From Paraburkholderia sp. SOS3 (GTDB taxonomy: Bacteria > Pseudomonadota > Gammaproteobacteria > Burkholderiales > Burkholderiaceae), in contig NZ_CP018811.1 in the NCBI RefSeq assembly GCF_001922345.1, positions 4,154,001-4,218,000 on the forward strand: a stretch of 64,000 nucleotides of DNA, in the 5' to 3' direction. The stretch's first letter is position 1. Every line of letters begins with the position of its first letter. Below are positions 40,225 through 49,282 of the stretch, piece after piece. The notes under the pieces were generated by a model. The model was not told where the DNA came from, made no database searches, and saw only the letters and a program-made list of their open reading frames with translations. The translations under genes and the position numbers were made by a program.

Positions 40225-40367
40225 CCGTTGCTCTCCGTTTCGACGGACGCCGCCGCGCAAAGGGGTGCACGCGCCGCCGCGATGGTCAGCGTCCGTCGTG
40301 ATCCGCGATCGGTGGTGGTCCGTGCCATGCGTCCGAACCTTTTGAATTTGTCAGACTTGAATCATTT

Positions 40368-40383
40368 GTGACTGGTCTGTCAC
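40368..40383. promoter_or_regulatory. Candidate TetR operator 1
   Basis: GTGACTGGTCTGTCAC is an inverted repeat (TGTGAC/GTCACA with one base each side). It matches operator 2 at 13 of 16 positions. Confidence 0.6.
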
Positions 40384-40401
40384 AACAGACTTGCGATGGT
40401 A

Positions 40402-40417
40402 GTGACCGGTCAGTAAC
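40402..40417. promoter_or_regulatory. Candidate TetR operator 2
   Basis: GTGACCGGTCAGTAAC contains the perfect 10-bp palindrome TGACCGGTCA. It lies 34 bp from operator 1 in the same orientation, about three helical turns, and directly abuts an in-frame ATG at 40418. Confidence 0.6.
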
Positions 40418-40453
40418 ATGTCAAGGCGACTCATTCGGTATTTGCACACTGTC

Positions 40454-41146
40454 ATGAACGATTCATCACACGCTGAGAAGCCACGGAACGCGTCGACGGC
40501 TGGCGCCGAAGGACAGCCGCCGTCGCGAAGCGGCGCACGCGCGACGCCTCGTCGGTCGCAAACCGCGGGGAGCGAAGCGCAACAGCAGTTGCTGCGCGCC
40601 GCAACCGAACTGTTCTACCGCGAAGGCGTGCGCGCGGTCGGCGTCGATACGGTCGTCGAGCGCGCGGGCGTGAACAAGATGAGTCTCTATCGGCGGTTTT
40701 CGTCGAAGGACGACCTGGTCGTGGCATGGCTCGAACAGGCCGACCGCGAGTTTTTCGAGCGCCTCGAGCGCCGCATTGCAAAGCATTCGGGCGATGCGGC
40801 CAAACAGCTGAACGACTATTTTTCGGACCTCGCGCAGCGCGCGTCCTCACCCGACTACCGGGGCTGCCCCTTCGTCAATGTATCGGCGGAGTTCCCCGAC
40901 GCGTCGCACCCGGCCCGCCTATGTGTGAACCGCAATAAGACCAAGCTTGTCGCGAGGCTCAATGAACTGGCTGCAGAAGCGGGCGCGCGCGAGCCCGCGG
41001 CGCTCGCGGACGCGCTCGCATTGCTGATCGAAGGCATCTATGCAGCAAGTCAGACCTACGGTCCGGGCTGCGGGCCGATCGCGGCGGCGCCGGCCGTTGC
41101 CGCGCAACTGATCGCGGCCGCGTGCGCCGACGCGCCGGTAAAATAG
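40454..41146 (+). CDS. TetR-family transcriptional regulator
   Basis: A 230-residue repressor-type protein. The N-terminal helix-turn-helix spans LLRAATELFYREGVRAVGVDTVVERAGVNKMSLYRRF in successive parts, with the recognition helix at NKMSLYRRF, and the C-terminal ligand domain contains CPFVNVSAEF. I chose ATG 40454; an upstream in-frame ATG at 40418 directly abuts an operator-like site. Neither has a clear ribosome site. It probably represses itself and the divergent MFS gene. Confidence 0.85.
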   Translation: MNDSSHAEKPRNASTAGAEGQPPSRSGARATPRRSQTAGSEAQQQLLRAATELFYREGVRAVGVDTVVERAGVNKMSLYRRFSSKDDLVVAWLEQADREFFERLERRIAKHSGDAAKQLNDYFSDLAQRASSPDYRGCPFVNVSAEFPDASHPARLCVNRNKTKLVARLNELAAEAGAREPAALADALALLIEGIYAASQTYGPGCGPIAAAPAVAAQLIAAACADAPVK

Positions 41147-41180
41147 CGGCTTCGCCGTCCTGGCCCTCGCAGTGCCTGCT

Positions 41181-41768
41181 ATGCCGCCGTCCTCGCCACC
41201 CGCCGACTCCGATTCACACGATGCGACGACCATTGCCGCGACGCGCCACTGGCTCACGCGCGCGGTAATCGGCCTCAATCTGTGTCCGTTTGCCAAAGCG
41301 GTGCATGTGAAAGACCAGATCCGCTATGCGGTCAGCAATGCGGCGGACATCGAAGGCGTGCTGGCCGACCTCGAAAGCGAGTTGCGCAATCTGGCCAACG
41401 CATCCCCTACCGCCGTCGATACAACCCTGCTGATTGTTCCGCATGCGCTCGCCGATTTCCTCGAATACAACGACTGCCTGTATTTCGCGGACCGGATGCT
41501 GAAGGCGCTGCGTCTCGAAGGCACGCTGCAGATCGCGAGTTTCCACCCGTGCTATCAGTTCGAAGGCAGCGAGCCGGACGACATCGAAAACTATACGAAT
41601 CGCTCGCCTTATCCGATCCTGCATCTGCTGCGCGAAGCGAGCATCGAACGCGCGGTCGATGCGTTTCCCGATGCTGCCGGCATCTACGAGCGCAATCAGG
41701 AAACCTTGCGTCGGCTGGGCCAGCAAGGCTGGCAGCAATGGATGGCGGCGCAGACCGATACCGACTGA
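41181..41768 (+). CDS. DUF1415-family protein
   Basis: A 195-residue soluble protein. The motif GLNLCPFAKAV near residue 35 and the stretch YTNRSPYPILHLLREASIERA are typical of DUF1415, a family of unknown function. ATG 41181 is preferred; a GTG at 41172 is also in frame. It converges with the methyltransferase gene, 28 bp apart. Confidence 0.8.
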   Translation: MPPSSPPADSDSHDATTIAATRHWLTRAVIGLNLCPFAKAVHVKDQIRYAVSNAADIEGVLADLESELRNLANASPTAVDTTLLIVPHALADFLEYNDCLYFADRMLKALRLEGTLQIASFHPCYQFEGSEPDDIENYTNRSPYPILHLLREASIERAVDAFPDAAGIYERNQETLRRLGQQGWQQWMAAQTDTD

Positions 41769-41796
41769 TTCGCACGGCACGGCCGCGCTCGCGCGT

Positions 41797-42651
41797 TCAA
41801 GCGGCGACGAAAAACCGCTCGCGCAATTCGTTGAGCCCGAACGTATCCATCACTTCGTGCAGCCGCTCGGTGGGCTTGCGCCGCGGCAAGTCTTTGTAGT
41901 GCGCGATGATCAGCTCGTTTTTCATCGAGTGTTCCCAGCCGACCAGTTCAGTGACGTTCACCTGATAACCATGCGCCTCGAGTTGCAGGCAGCGCAGCAC
42001 ATTGGTGATCTGGCTGCCGAATTCACGCGTATGCAGCGGGTGGCGCCAGATTTCGGTCAGCGCGCTGCCGAGCGACCTGCTCTTGTTGCGCTTTAGCACA
42101 CCCGCGATTTCCGCCTGGCAGCACGGCACCACGACGACATACTTCGCGTGTTTTTCGAGCGCGAAGCGGATCGCATCGTCGGTGGCGGTGTTGCATGCAT
42201 GCAGCGCGGTCACGATATCGACGGTCGGCGGCAACCGGTCGGACTCGATCGACTCGGCCACCGACAGATTCAGAAACGACATTGCGCCAAACCCAAGGCG
42301 CCTTGCCAGTTCCTCCGACTTCGCGACAAGTTCTTCGCGCGTCTCGATGCCGAAGATGTGCGAGTTGTCGCGCAGATCCTTGAAGAAAAGGTCATACAGG
42401 ATAAAACCAAGGTACGACTTGCCCGCGCCGTGATCGACGAGCGACACCGAGCCGTTCGTTCCCTTCACGTCCTGGAGCAGCGGCTCGATGAACTGAAACA
42501 GGTGATAGACCTGCTTGAGCTTGCGACGGCTGTCCTGATTCATCTTGCCGTCGCGCGTGAGGATATGCAGCTCCTTTAGAAGCTCGACGGATTGATCGGG
42601 TCGGATCTCGTAATTTTTACCGGACATCGACTGGCGTGCCACCGATTGCAT
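41797..42651 (-). CDS. Class I SAM-dependent methyltransferase
   Basis: A 284-residue protein. The SAM-binding loop is SLVDHGAGKSYLGFILYD, and TALHACNTATDDAIRFAL with VVVPCCQAEIAG follow. This pattern resembles the Methyltransf_32 group (GSTCD/RlmN-unrelated), whose bacterial members are mostly uncharacterised. The target is unknown. A later in-frame ATG at 42627 (MSGKNYEI) is a plausible alternative start. Confidence 0.75.
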   Translation of the reverse strand: MQSVARQSMSGKNYEIRPDQSVELLKELHILTRDGKMNQDSRRKLKQVYHLFQFIEPLLQDVKGTNGSVSLVDHGAGKSYLGFILYDLFFKDLRDNSHIFGIETREELVAKSEELARRLGFGAMSFLNLSVAESIESDRLPPTVDIVTALHACNTATDDAIRFALEKHAKYVVVVPCCQAEIAGVLKRNKSRSLGSALTEIWRHPLHTREFGSQITNVLRCLQLEAHGYQVNVTELVGWEHSMKNELIIAHYKDLPRRKPTERLHEVMDTFGLNELRERFFVAA

Positions 42652-43071
42652 GAAAAACGTGCGTCAGGCGACGGAAAAAAGAAGAAGTTGCTGTCAGTTT
42701 ACCGAAAAGCGCCGCGGGCTTCGCCGTTCGCCGCGTTTAAAAACGGTGCACGAACAGGACGTAGGAACGCTTCATGCAGCGCTGGACCCCATGCGGGCGC
42801 TGCATCGGCGGTGCAATGCGAATGTGACGCCCGGGCGCCACAACGCGCGTAAAGCCATCGGGACCACGAGGCCCGACGTGCCGGCGCGAAATAACGACCA
42901 AAGCTGCCGGCCGCCCCGAACAATGCGGTGAACCGGCGACTTCGGGGGAAGTCGTACCCGTCAGCGCGATCTGCATGGATCCATGTGTAACAGGACGGGG
43001 ACGGACGTAACCTAACCTGAAGCGTGCCGCGACTGCCCACAGTAAGCGCGCTCAGATCAGAAGAGGCGGCA
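42652..43071. other. Intergenic region, no gene seen
   Basis: The 420 bp between the methyltransferase and the small hypothetical gene have open frames on both strands but none with coding character or a ribosome site. No RNA, repeat or promoter was recognised. Confidence 0.4.
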
Positions 43072-43392
43072 ATGGATACGACACCCAACGGAAACGCGGA
43101 GCAGAAGTTTCAGGAACTGCTCGCGAAACTGACAACGACTCCGGAATGGACCGAGAAACAGCAGCTCGAGCTCGAAATGGCGCGCGATATCTCGGTCGAG
43201 ATGCTGCGCCTCGCTGAAGTCATGCGAGACGGCAGCGTCGATCTCGAGACGGTCCTGATCATGCTGAAGTACGCCAAAGTGCTCGACTTCGTGATGACGA
43301 CGCTCGCGTCCCGGCGCGACATCAAACCGCAAACGCTGCGGGTGATCTTCAAGCTTGCGGGGTTGAAGGTCGACGAGGCCTACCCTGGCTGA
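43072..43392 (+). CDS. Small soluble protein of unknown function
   Basis: I do not recognise this 106-residue protein. It is predicted mostly helical and acidic in its first half (FQELLAKLTTTPEWTEKQQLELEMARDI), followed by VLIMLKYAKVLDFVMTTLAS, an amphipathic helix rather than a membrane segment. Codon use is like its neighbours. GAAGAGG precedes the ATG. It stands alone between two long intergenic gaps, so it probably has its own promoter. Confidence 0.6.
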   Translation: MDTTPNGNAEQKFQELLAKLTTTPEWTEKQQLELEMARDISVEMLRLAEVMRDGSVDLETVLIMLKYAKVLDFVMTTLASRRDIKPQTLRVIFKLAGLKVDEAYPG

Positions 43393-43691
43393 CTGGCCGC
43401 GAACGAATCGCGGCAAACCGAAGGCGCGAACTCGCACCCACTGCGACTACCCGTACTGCGATGACGCCCGATCAGGCGCGCCGTCGCATCGACGCGCACC
43501 CAGGGCACGCATGCTTTACGCGGCTTACAAGGCTGTCGCGCCTTCTCGCCACGCTCGCATAGGGCGTCGGCAATCGGCTATTCTTTGGTCGTTTGCACTA
43601 AAAAAGCGTGCGCGCGCCCCTCGCTCGAGGCGCCGCGCGGTAGCCCGAAGATAGGCCGCTCTGCCCAACGTCCCCGTTCCGAGGCCAGCCC

Positions 43692-45248
43692 ATGCCAACT
43701 GAATCAGTTGCTGCGCAATCCATTCACTCCACCATCCGCCTTCATCCGAACGACGATGTGATCATCGCGACCCGGCAGCTCGTGCCCGGCACGCGCATCG
43801 ACGCGGAAGACCTCGTCGTCACCGGGCTGGTTCCGCCCGGCCACAAGGTCGCGGCGCGCGCGATTGCCAAAGGCGAGCCGGTCAAGCGCTACAACCAGAT
43901 CATCGGCGTCGCGCGCGATGCGATCGCGCGCGGGCAGCACGTGCACGTGCATAACCTCGGCATGGCGGAGTTTGCGCGCGAACACGAGTTCGGCATCGAT
44001 GTGCATGCAACGGATTACGCCGCCGAGCCCGCGCATTTCATGGGCATTCGACGCGCGGATGGCCGCGTGGCGACACGTAACTTCATCGGCGTGCTGACGA
44101 GCGTCAACTGTTCGGCAACCGTTGCGCGCGCCATCGCCGACTACTTTCGGCGCGACGTGAATCCGCAGGCGCTCGCCGACTACCCGAACGTCGACGGCGT
44201 GATCGCACTCACGCATGGCCTCGGCTGCGGCATCGACACGCTCGGCGAAGGCATGAAGATTCTGCGCCGCACGCTGGCCGGCTATGCCGCGCATCCGAAC
44301 TTCGCCTCGGTGCTGTTCGTCGGCCTGGGCTGCGAAGCGAATCAGATCGGTGGCGTGCTCGAGTCAGGCGGGCTCAAGGACGATCAGCCGAAGCTGCGCA
44401 GCTTCACGATTCAGGACAGCGGCGGCACGCGCAAGACGATCGAGCGCGGCATCGCCATGGTGCGCGAAATGCTCGGCGATGCGAACCGCGTCACGCGCGA
44501 GCCGGTGCCGGCGTCGTATCTGAACGTCGGGCTGCAATGCGGCGGGTCCGACGGCTATTCGGGCATTTCGGCCAACCCCGCGCTCGGCGCCGCGGTCGAT
44601 CGCCTCGTGCGGCACGGCGGCACCGCGATTCTCTCCGAGACGCCCGAAGTCTACGGCGCCGAGCACCTGCTGACGCGGCGCGCGGTAAGCCGCGAAGTCG
44701 GCGAAAAGCTGCTCGCGCGCATCGCGTGGTGGCAGGACTACTGCGCGCGCAACGACGCCGCGCTCGACAACAACCCGTCGGCCGGCAACAAGGTGGGCGG
44801 CCTCACGACGATCCTCGAAAAATCGCTCGGCGCGGTCGCAAAAGGCGGCACGACGAATCTCGTCGATGTCTACGAATACGCGCAGCCGATCACCGCGAAA
44901 GGCTTCGTGTTCATGGATTCGCCCGGCTACGACCCGATGTCGGCAACCGGTCAGGTCGCGTCGGGCGCGAATCTGATCTGCTTCACCACCGGCCGCGGTT
45001 CCGCTTACGGCTGCGCGCCGTCGCCGTCGCTGAAGCTCGCGACCAACACGGCGCTGTGGGAGCGGCAGCAGGACGATATGGACATCAACTGCGGCGGCGT
45101 GATCGACGGCACCGCATCGATCGACGAACTCGGCGCAGCGATTTTCCGGATGATGCTCGATTGCGCATCGGGCGTTCGGTCGAAAAGCGAGCTGCACGGA
45201 TATGGGCAGAACGAGTTCGTGCCGTGGCAAGTGGGCGTGGTGACCTGA
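43692..45248 (+). CDS. UxaA/GarD-family sugar-acid dehydratase
   Basis: A 518-residue iron-dependent dehydratase. An N-terminal SAF domain (about 1-95) is followed by the catalytic region with GYRRADGR-like IRRADGRVATRNFIGV, HGLGCG, GLGCEANQIGG and CGGSDGYSGISANP. These are shared by altronate (UxaA) and galactarate (GarD) dehydratases, and I cannot choose between them. No hexuronate catabolic genes flank it, so it acts as an isolated gene here. Confidence 0.85.
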   Translation: MPTESVAAQSIHSTIRLHPNDDVIIATRQLVPGTRIDAEDLVVTGLVPPGHKVAARAIAKGEPVKRYNQIIGVARDAIARGQHVHVHNLGMAEFAREHEFGIDVHATDYAAEPAHFMGIRRADGRVATRNFIGVLTSVNCSATVARAIADYFRRDVNPQALADYPNVDGVIALTHGLGCGIDTLGEGMKILRRTLAGYAAHPNFASVLFVGLGCEANQIGGVLESGGLKDDQPKLRSFTIQDSGGTRKTIERGIAMVREMLGDANRVTREPVPASYLNVGLQCGGSDGYSGISANPALGAAVDRLVRHGGTAILSETPEVYGAEHLLTRRAVSREVGEKLLARIAWWQDYCARNDAALDNNPSAGNKVGGLTTILEKSLGAVAKGGTTNLVDVYEYAQPITAKGFVFMDSPGYDPMSATGQVASGANLICFTTGRGSAYGCAPSPSLKLATNTALWERQQDDMDINCGGVIDGTASIDELGAAIFRMMLDCASGVRSKSELHGYGQNEFVPWQVGVVT

Positions 45249-45268
45249 GACGCGCGCCGGTTTCGCGC

Positions 45269-45481
45269 TCACGCTGCGCGTGCCGTTTCGACGGGTGGTG
45301 TACCGTTGTGGAACATCGTCTTCAGCTGCGTGCGCAGTTCGGGCGAGTCCGTGTGGTTGTGCACCGCGACTGCGTGCTGCACGGCGGCTTCGAGCAACTC
45401 GCTTTCCGAATCGGCGCATAACGCGACCGAACATGCAATGTCGCTCGGATATTCGCGACAATCGATGAATACGCGGCTCAT
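45269..45481 (-). CDS. DUF1059-family small protein
   Basis: A 70-residue protein beginning MSRVFIDCREYPSD. The paired Cys residues (DCREYPSDIACSVAL), the helix ELLEAAVQHAV and the His motif HNHTDSPELRTQLK are typical of DUF1059, a small domain of unknown function. AGGAG lies 7 bp before the ATG at 45481, which decides this start over an ATG 15 bp upstream. Confidence 0.82.
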   Translation of the reverse strand: MSRVFIDCREYPSDIACSVALCADSESELLEAAVQHAVAVHNHTDSPELRTQLKTMFHNGTPPVETARAA

Positions 45482-45904
45482 GGCAGTACTCCTCACATCA
45501 ATGAATGCGCACGCGGTGTGACGCCTGCCGGTCTGCGCGGTCGAACCGCAACATAGGTTCGCCTCGTTCGATCAGATGGCAAGCGGCGTGTGCGCGGGGG
45601 AATGACGCGAAGCGCGTCCAATGGAGGGTTGTCAAAAAGTATAGGTCGAGATGCGATAAAAATAAGGGCGCTGCCAGACGGCTGTCCTTTGTCAGAGCGC
45701 GAAGCGCTTCGAAAGGCGAGCGTTGCACAATACGACGGTCCTGATCGCGCATCGGACGTTGGGCATTGGCGCATTGGCGCGCGTCGGCGCATTGGGCCGC
45801 CCTGCACGCGTATGGGAAAATGCGGGCGCCGCCTGACGGCGCGCTTCATACGTAACCGGTGTCGGACGCGAGTTTCCGTCACCATTCTCTCTTCTCTGCC
45901 ACGC
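45482..45904. other. Intergenic region with short repeats
   Basis: This 423-bp divergent gap contains the 12-bp palindrome CGAAGCGCTTCG (45700-45711) and three GCATTGG units (45763, 45771 and 45789) in a GCGCATTGGC-rich stretch. No gene or RNA is supported. Confidence 0.5.
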
Positions 45905-47167
45905 ATGTCGATTTTGCATGACCGTCATAGCGTCGCCGTCATCGGCGGCGGCCCCGCCGGACTGATGGCGGCCGAAGCGCTCGTCCAGCACGGCGTACAG
46001 GTCGACGTCTACGATGCGATGCCGTCGGTCGGGCGCAAGTTTCTGATGGCCGGCAAGGGCGGGATGAACATTACGCATTCGGAACCGCTCGACCGCTTCA
46101 TCGCGCGATATGGCAAACGCCACGCGCAGATCGGACGGCTTTTCGACCGCTTCGGCCCCGATGCATTGCGCGCCTGGACGAGCGAGCTCGGCGTCGACAC
46201 GTTCGTCGGCAGCTCCGGACGCGTGTTTCCGACCGACATGAAGGCCGCACCGCTGCTGCGCGCCTGGCTGCACCGCCTGCGCACGTCGGGCGTGCGTTTT
46301 CACATGCGGCACAAGTGGGTGGGCTGGGACGCGCCGGGCGGCCGCGCGCGGCACGCGCTGCGCCTTGCGACGCCGGCGGGCGAGGAGGTCCTGCACACGG
46401 ATGCGGTGATCCTCGCGCTTGGCGGCGGCAGCTGGCCGCGTCTGGGCTCCGACGCATCGTGGGTGCCGCTGCTCGAAGCGCGCAATGTGCCGGTCGCGCC
46501 GCTCGCGCCTTCGAACTGCGGCTTCGACAGGGACTGGAGCGAACCGTTTCGCGAACGCTTTGCGGGTCAGCCGGTGAAGGCGGTGGCGATCTCGGTGACC
46601 GACATCGACAACGCGGTGCAGCACCGGCAAGGCGAGTTCGTCATCACGACGACAGGGGTCGAGGGCAGTCTCGTCTATGCGCTCTCAGGCGCGATTCGCG
46701 AACGCATGCAGGCGGACGGCGAGGCGGTCGTTCAGCTCGATCTCGCACCGGGGCTGTCGCGAGAGCGGGTGATCGACGAAGTCGTGCGGCCGCGCGGCTC
46801 GCGTTCGATGTCGAGTCATCTGCAAAGCCGCATCGGCATTGCGGGTGTGAAACTCGGCTTGCTGCACGAGTGTTTGTCGAAACAGGACTACTTCGATATC
46901 GAACGCGTGGCGCGCGCGATCAAGGCGCTGCCGCTGCGGCTCGAGCGCGCGCGGCCGATCGAAGAGGCGATCAGCAGCGCGGGCGGCGTGCCGTTCGAAG
47001 CGCTCGATTCGCATCTGATGATTCGCGAACTGCCCGGCGTGTTCTGCGCGGGCGAGATGCTCGATTGGGAGGCGCCGACCGGCGGCTATCTGTTGACTGC
47101 GTGTTTTGCGAGCGGTCTCGCCGCGGGGATGGGCGCGTTGAGTTACCTGGCGAGTGCGGGGCGATAA
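45905..47167 (+). CDS. HI0933-like FAD-dependent oxidoreductase
   Basis: A 420-residue flavoprotein. The FAD motif VAVIGGGPAGLMAAEAL is at the N-terminus, RKFLMAGKGGMNITHSEP is the conserved HI0933 motif, and GEMLDWEAPTGGYLLTACFASG closes the FAD site. The family is related to BaiN and is generally uncharacterised. ATG 45905 is the family start; the upstream open frame is non-coding. Confidence 0.88.
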   Translation: MSILHDRHSVAVIGGGPAGLMAAEALVQHGVQVDVYDAMPSVGRKFLMAGKGGMNITHSEPLDRFIARYGKRHAQIGRLFDRFGPDALRAWTSELGVDTFVGSSGRVFPTDMKAAPLLRAWLHRLRTSGVRFHMRHKWVGWDAPGGRARHALRLATPAGEEVLHTDAVILALGGGSWPRLGSDASWVPLLEARNVPVAPLAPSNCGFDRDWSEPFRERFAGQPVKAVAISVTDIDNAVQHRQGEFVITTTGVEGSLVYALSGAIRERMQADGEAVVQLDLAPGLSRERVIDEVVRPRGSRSMSSHLQSRIGIAGVKLGLLHECLSKQDYFDIERVARAIKALPLRLERARPIEEAISSAGGVPFEALDSHLMIRELPGVFCAGEMLDWEAPTGGYLLTACFASGLAAGMGALSYLASAGR

Positions 47168-47256
47168 GGTTGCGGGTCGTTCGTCTCGCGCTGACCGTCT
47201 CGCGCTGACCGTCGCGCGTTGTACGTCGCGCTTCGCCGCGTTGGTCACGTTGACGC

Positions 47257-48411
47257 TTACCGCGCCTTCAAACGCCAAAGCGACGTGACTTCGGCCGCGC
47301 GCGCCGCATGCAGCGGGTCGGACGGATCGGTCGCCTTCGGGTGACGCGGCCGGATGTCCTCGCGCCCCGCGACTACGAGTCCCGCACGATCGATCGCCGA
47401 GAGCAGATCGTTGCGCGTGCGCAAGCCGAGGTGTTCCGCGAAGTCGGACAGGATCAACCACCCTTCACCGCCCGGCTCGAGATGTTCCGCGAGGCCGTTG
47501 AGAAAGCCGAGCAGCATCCGGCTTTCGTGATCGTAGATCGCGTATTCGATCGGCGACGCCGGCCGCGCCGGCAACCACGGCGGATTGCACACGACAAGCG
47601 GCGCACGGCCTGGCGGAAACAGATCCGCTTCGACGACCTCCACGCGGTCGGCGTAGCCGAGCCGCTCGATGTTTTCGCGTGCACACGCGAGCGCGCGCGG
47701 GTCCTGATCGGTTGCGACGACCTTCTCGACGCCGCGCTTCGCAAGCACGGCGGACAGCACGCCGGTCCCGGTGCCGATATCGAACGCCATCTTCAGCGAC
47801 GGCAACGGCAGGCGCGCGACGAGATCGACATATTCGCCGCGCACCGGCGAGAACACGCCGTAGTGCGGGTGAATGCGTTCGCCGAGCGCGGAAATCTCGA
47901 CGCCCTTCTTGCGCCATTCGTGCGCGCCGATCAGACCGAGCAGTTCGCGTAACGACACCACGGAGGCCTCGCTGCCCGGCGAACCGTACGCTTCGGCGCA
48001 AGCGCTCTGCACATTCGGCGCGCGACGCAACGGAATCGTGTAATCGGCATCGAGCGGGATCAGCAGCATGCCGAGCGTGCGTGCGCGCTGCGATTGCGCT
48101 TGCCGGTGCAGGTTGAACGCGTCGAGCGGCGAGGACGCGCGCTTCGGCGGCTTGCGTTCGAGACGGCGTGTCATTGCCTGCAGCAGTTGGCGCGCGTTCT
48201 GGAAGTCGCCGCGCCAAAGCAACGCGGTGCCTTCGCATGCGAGTCGATAGGCGGAATCGGCCGTCGTCCGGTCGTCGGCGAGTACGACGCGTTTCGGCGG
48301 CGGCACGCCCGCTTCGGAGCGCCAGCGGGCAGACTGCGGACCGTCGGCTTCGGGCCAGCTGATCGTGGCGGAAGCGTTGGGAACAGCGGAAGAATCGGCG
48401 GATGTTGTCAT
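47257..48411 (-). CDS. Class I SAM-dependent methyltransferase, PrmC/RsmC-like core
   Basis: A 384-residue protein with an N-terminal helical region and a C-terminal Rossmann methyltransferase domain. The SAM loop is AFDIGTGTGVLSAVLAKRG, and the catalytic motif VVCNPPWLPAR (NPPW) suggests N-methylation of a base or amide. The target is unknown. Start ATG 48411 is chosen because the upstream frame runs through the tRNA-Thr gene. Confidence 0.82.
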   Translation of the reverse strand: MTTSADSSAVPNASATISWPEADGPQSARWRSEAGVPPPKRVVLADDRTTADSAYRLACEGTALLWRGDFQNARQLLQAMTRRLERKPPKRASSPLDAFNLHRQAQSQRARTLGMLLIPLDADYTIPLRRAPNVQSACAEAYGSPGSEASVVSLRELLGLIGAHEWRKKGVEISALGERIHPHYGVFSPVRGEYVDLVARLPLPSLKMAFDIGTGTGVLSAVLAKRGVEKVVATDQDPRALACARENIERLGYADRVEVVEADLFPPGRAPLVVCNPPWLPARPASPIEYAIYDHESRMLLGFLNGLAEHLEPGGEGWLILSDFAEHLGLRTRNDLLSAIDRAGLVVAGREDIRPRHPKATDPSDPLHAARAAEVTSLWRLKAR

Positions 48412-48522
48412 GATCGGACGAGAGCGGCGAAAGACATTATGCAGCAGTGTCTTCGTCGCCCGCCGGAGCGCGAAAGTGCCGCCGCGAGAAAATCGAATGG
48501 ACGAGTGGGAAGGCGGCGAAAC

Positions 48523-48550
48523 AAAAAAGCGGACCCCGGTGGGGTCCGCT
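48523..48550 (-). terminator. Intrinsic terminator after tRNA-Thr
   Basis: AGCGGACCCC (48528-48537) and GGGGTCCGCT (48541-48550) form a perfect 10-bp stem with a 3-nt loop. On the minus strand six T residues follow. It ends the sspB/tRNA transcript and separates it from the methyltransferase gene. Confidence 0.9.
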
Positions 48551-48569
48551 CGCGTCCGCTTCTCGATAC

Positions 48570-48645
<76 letters not shown>

Positions 48646-48664
48646 GTAAGACCGCGATTCTACT

Positions 48665-49186
48665 TCATTTCACGACCTTGAGGTGACCTCTTCCGCCCTT
48701 GCCGCCATCGTCGTCCGGACGCGGAGCGTCGTCGCTCCGGGCACTGTCTTGTGCGCCCTGCTCATCGCCGGTGCCCGCAGCATCGAGTGCCGGCGCGGCC
48801 TGCGCGCTCGAGCCGGCTTCTTCGGCGGACGCCTCGTCGCCTTCGGCTTCCGAGTCGGTCGCCTCGCCGCCCGTCGAATCGACGGGGAACGCCATGCCCT
48901 GCCCGTTTTCTCGTGCGTAGATCGCCAGCACGTTCGCCACCGGCACTTCGATCTTGTGCGACTTGCCGGAGAACCGCGCGCTGAACTCGATCCACTCGTT
49001 GCCCATCTGCAACTGGCTCGTCGCCTCGAAGCTGATATTCAGCACGATTTCGTTGTCGCGCACGAACTGGCGCGGCACACGTGTCTGATTGTCGACCCGC
49101 ACCGCGATATGCGGCGTGTAGCCGTTATCGGTACACCACTCGTACAGCGCGCGCAGCAGGTACGGCTTCGTCGAAATTTCTTGCAT
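48665..49186 (-). CDS. sspB: ClpXP protease specificity-enhancing factor SspB
   Basis: SspB (173 residues) tethers ssrA-tagged proteins to ClpXP. The N-terminal Sm-like domain (MQEISTKPYLLRALYEWC... VPRQFVRDNEIVLNIS) binds the tag. A long Ala/Glu/Asp-rich flexible linker follows from about residue 105. The C-terminal HLKVVK resembles the ClpX-docking peptide of E. coli (LRVVK). ATG 49186 is the family start. Confidence 0.94.
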   Translation of the reverse strand: MQEISTKPYLLRALYEWCTDNGYTPHIAVRVDNQTRVPRQFVRDNEIVLNISFEATSQLQMGNEWIEFSARFSGKSHKIEVPVANVLAIYARENGQGMAFPVDSTGGEATDSEAEGDEASAEEAGSSAQAAPALDAAGTGDEQGAQDSARSDDAPRPDDDGGKGGRGHLKVVK

Positions 49187-49282
49187 CAACAGTCCTCGTG
49201 CCGGGCAGGCAGCCACGGCGGCCAACGGGGCCATGGCGGCGGCGTGCGACGCCGCTCGCCAGGTTCAACACACTCGCCAGAC

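Noticed and set aside
31543..48411. Accessory-looking region as a genomic island
   Set aside because: There is no integrase, tRNA-adjacent direct repeat, transposase or clear shift in codon use; only the csp leader is noticeably AT-rich.
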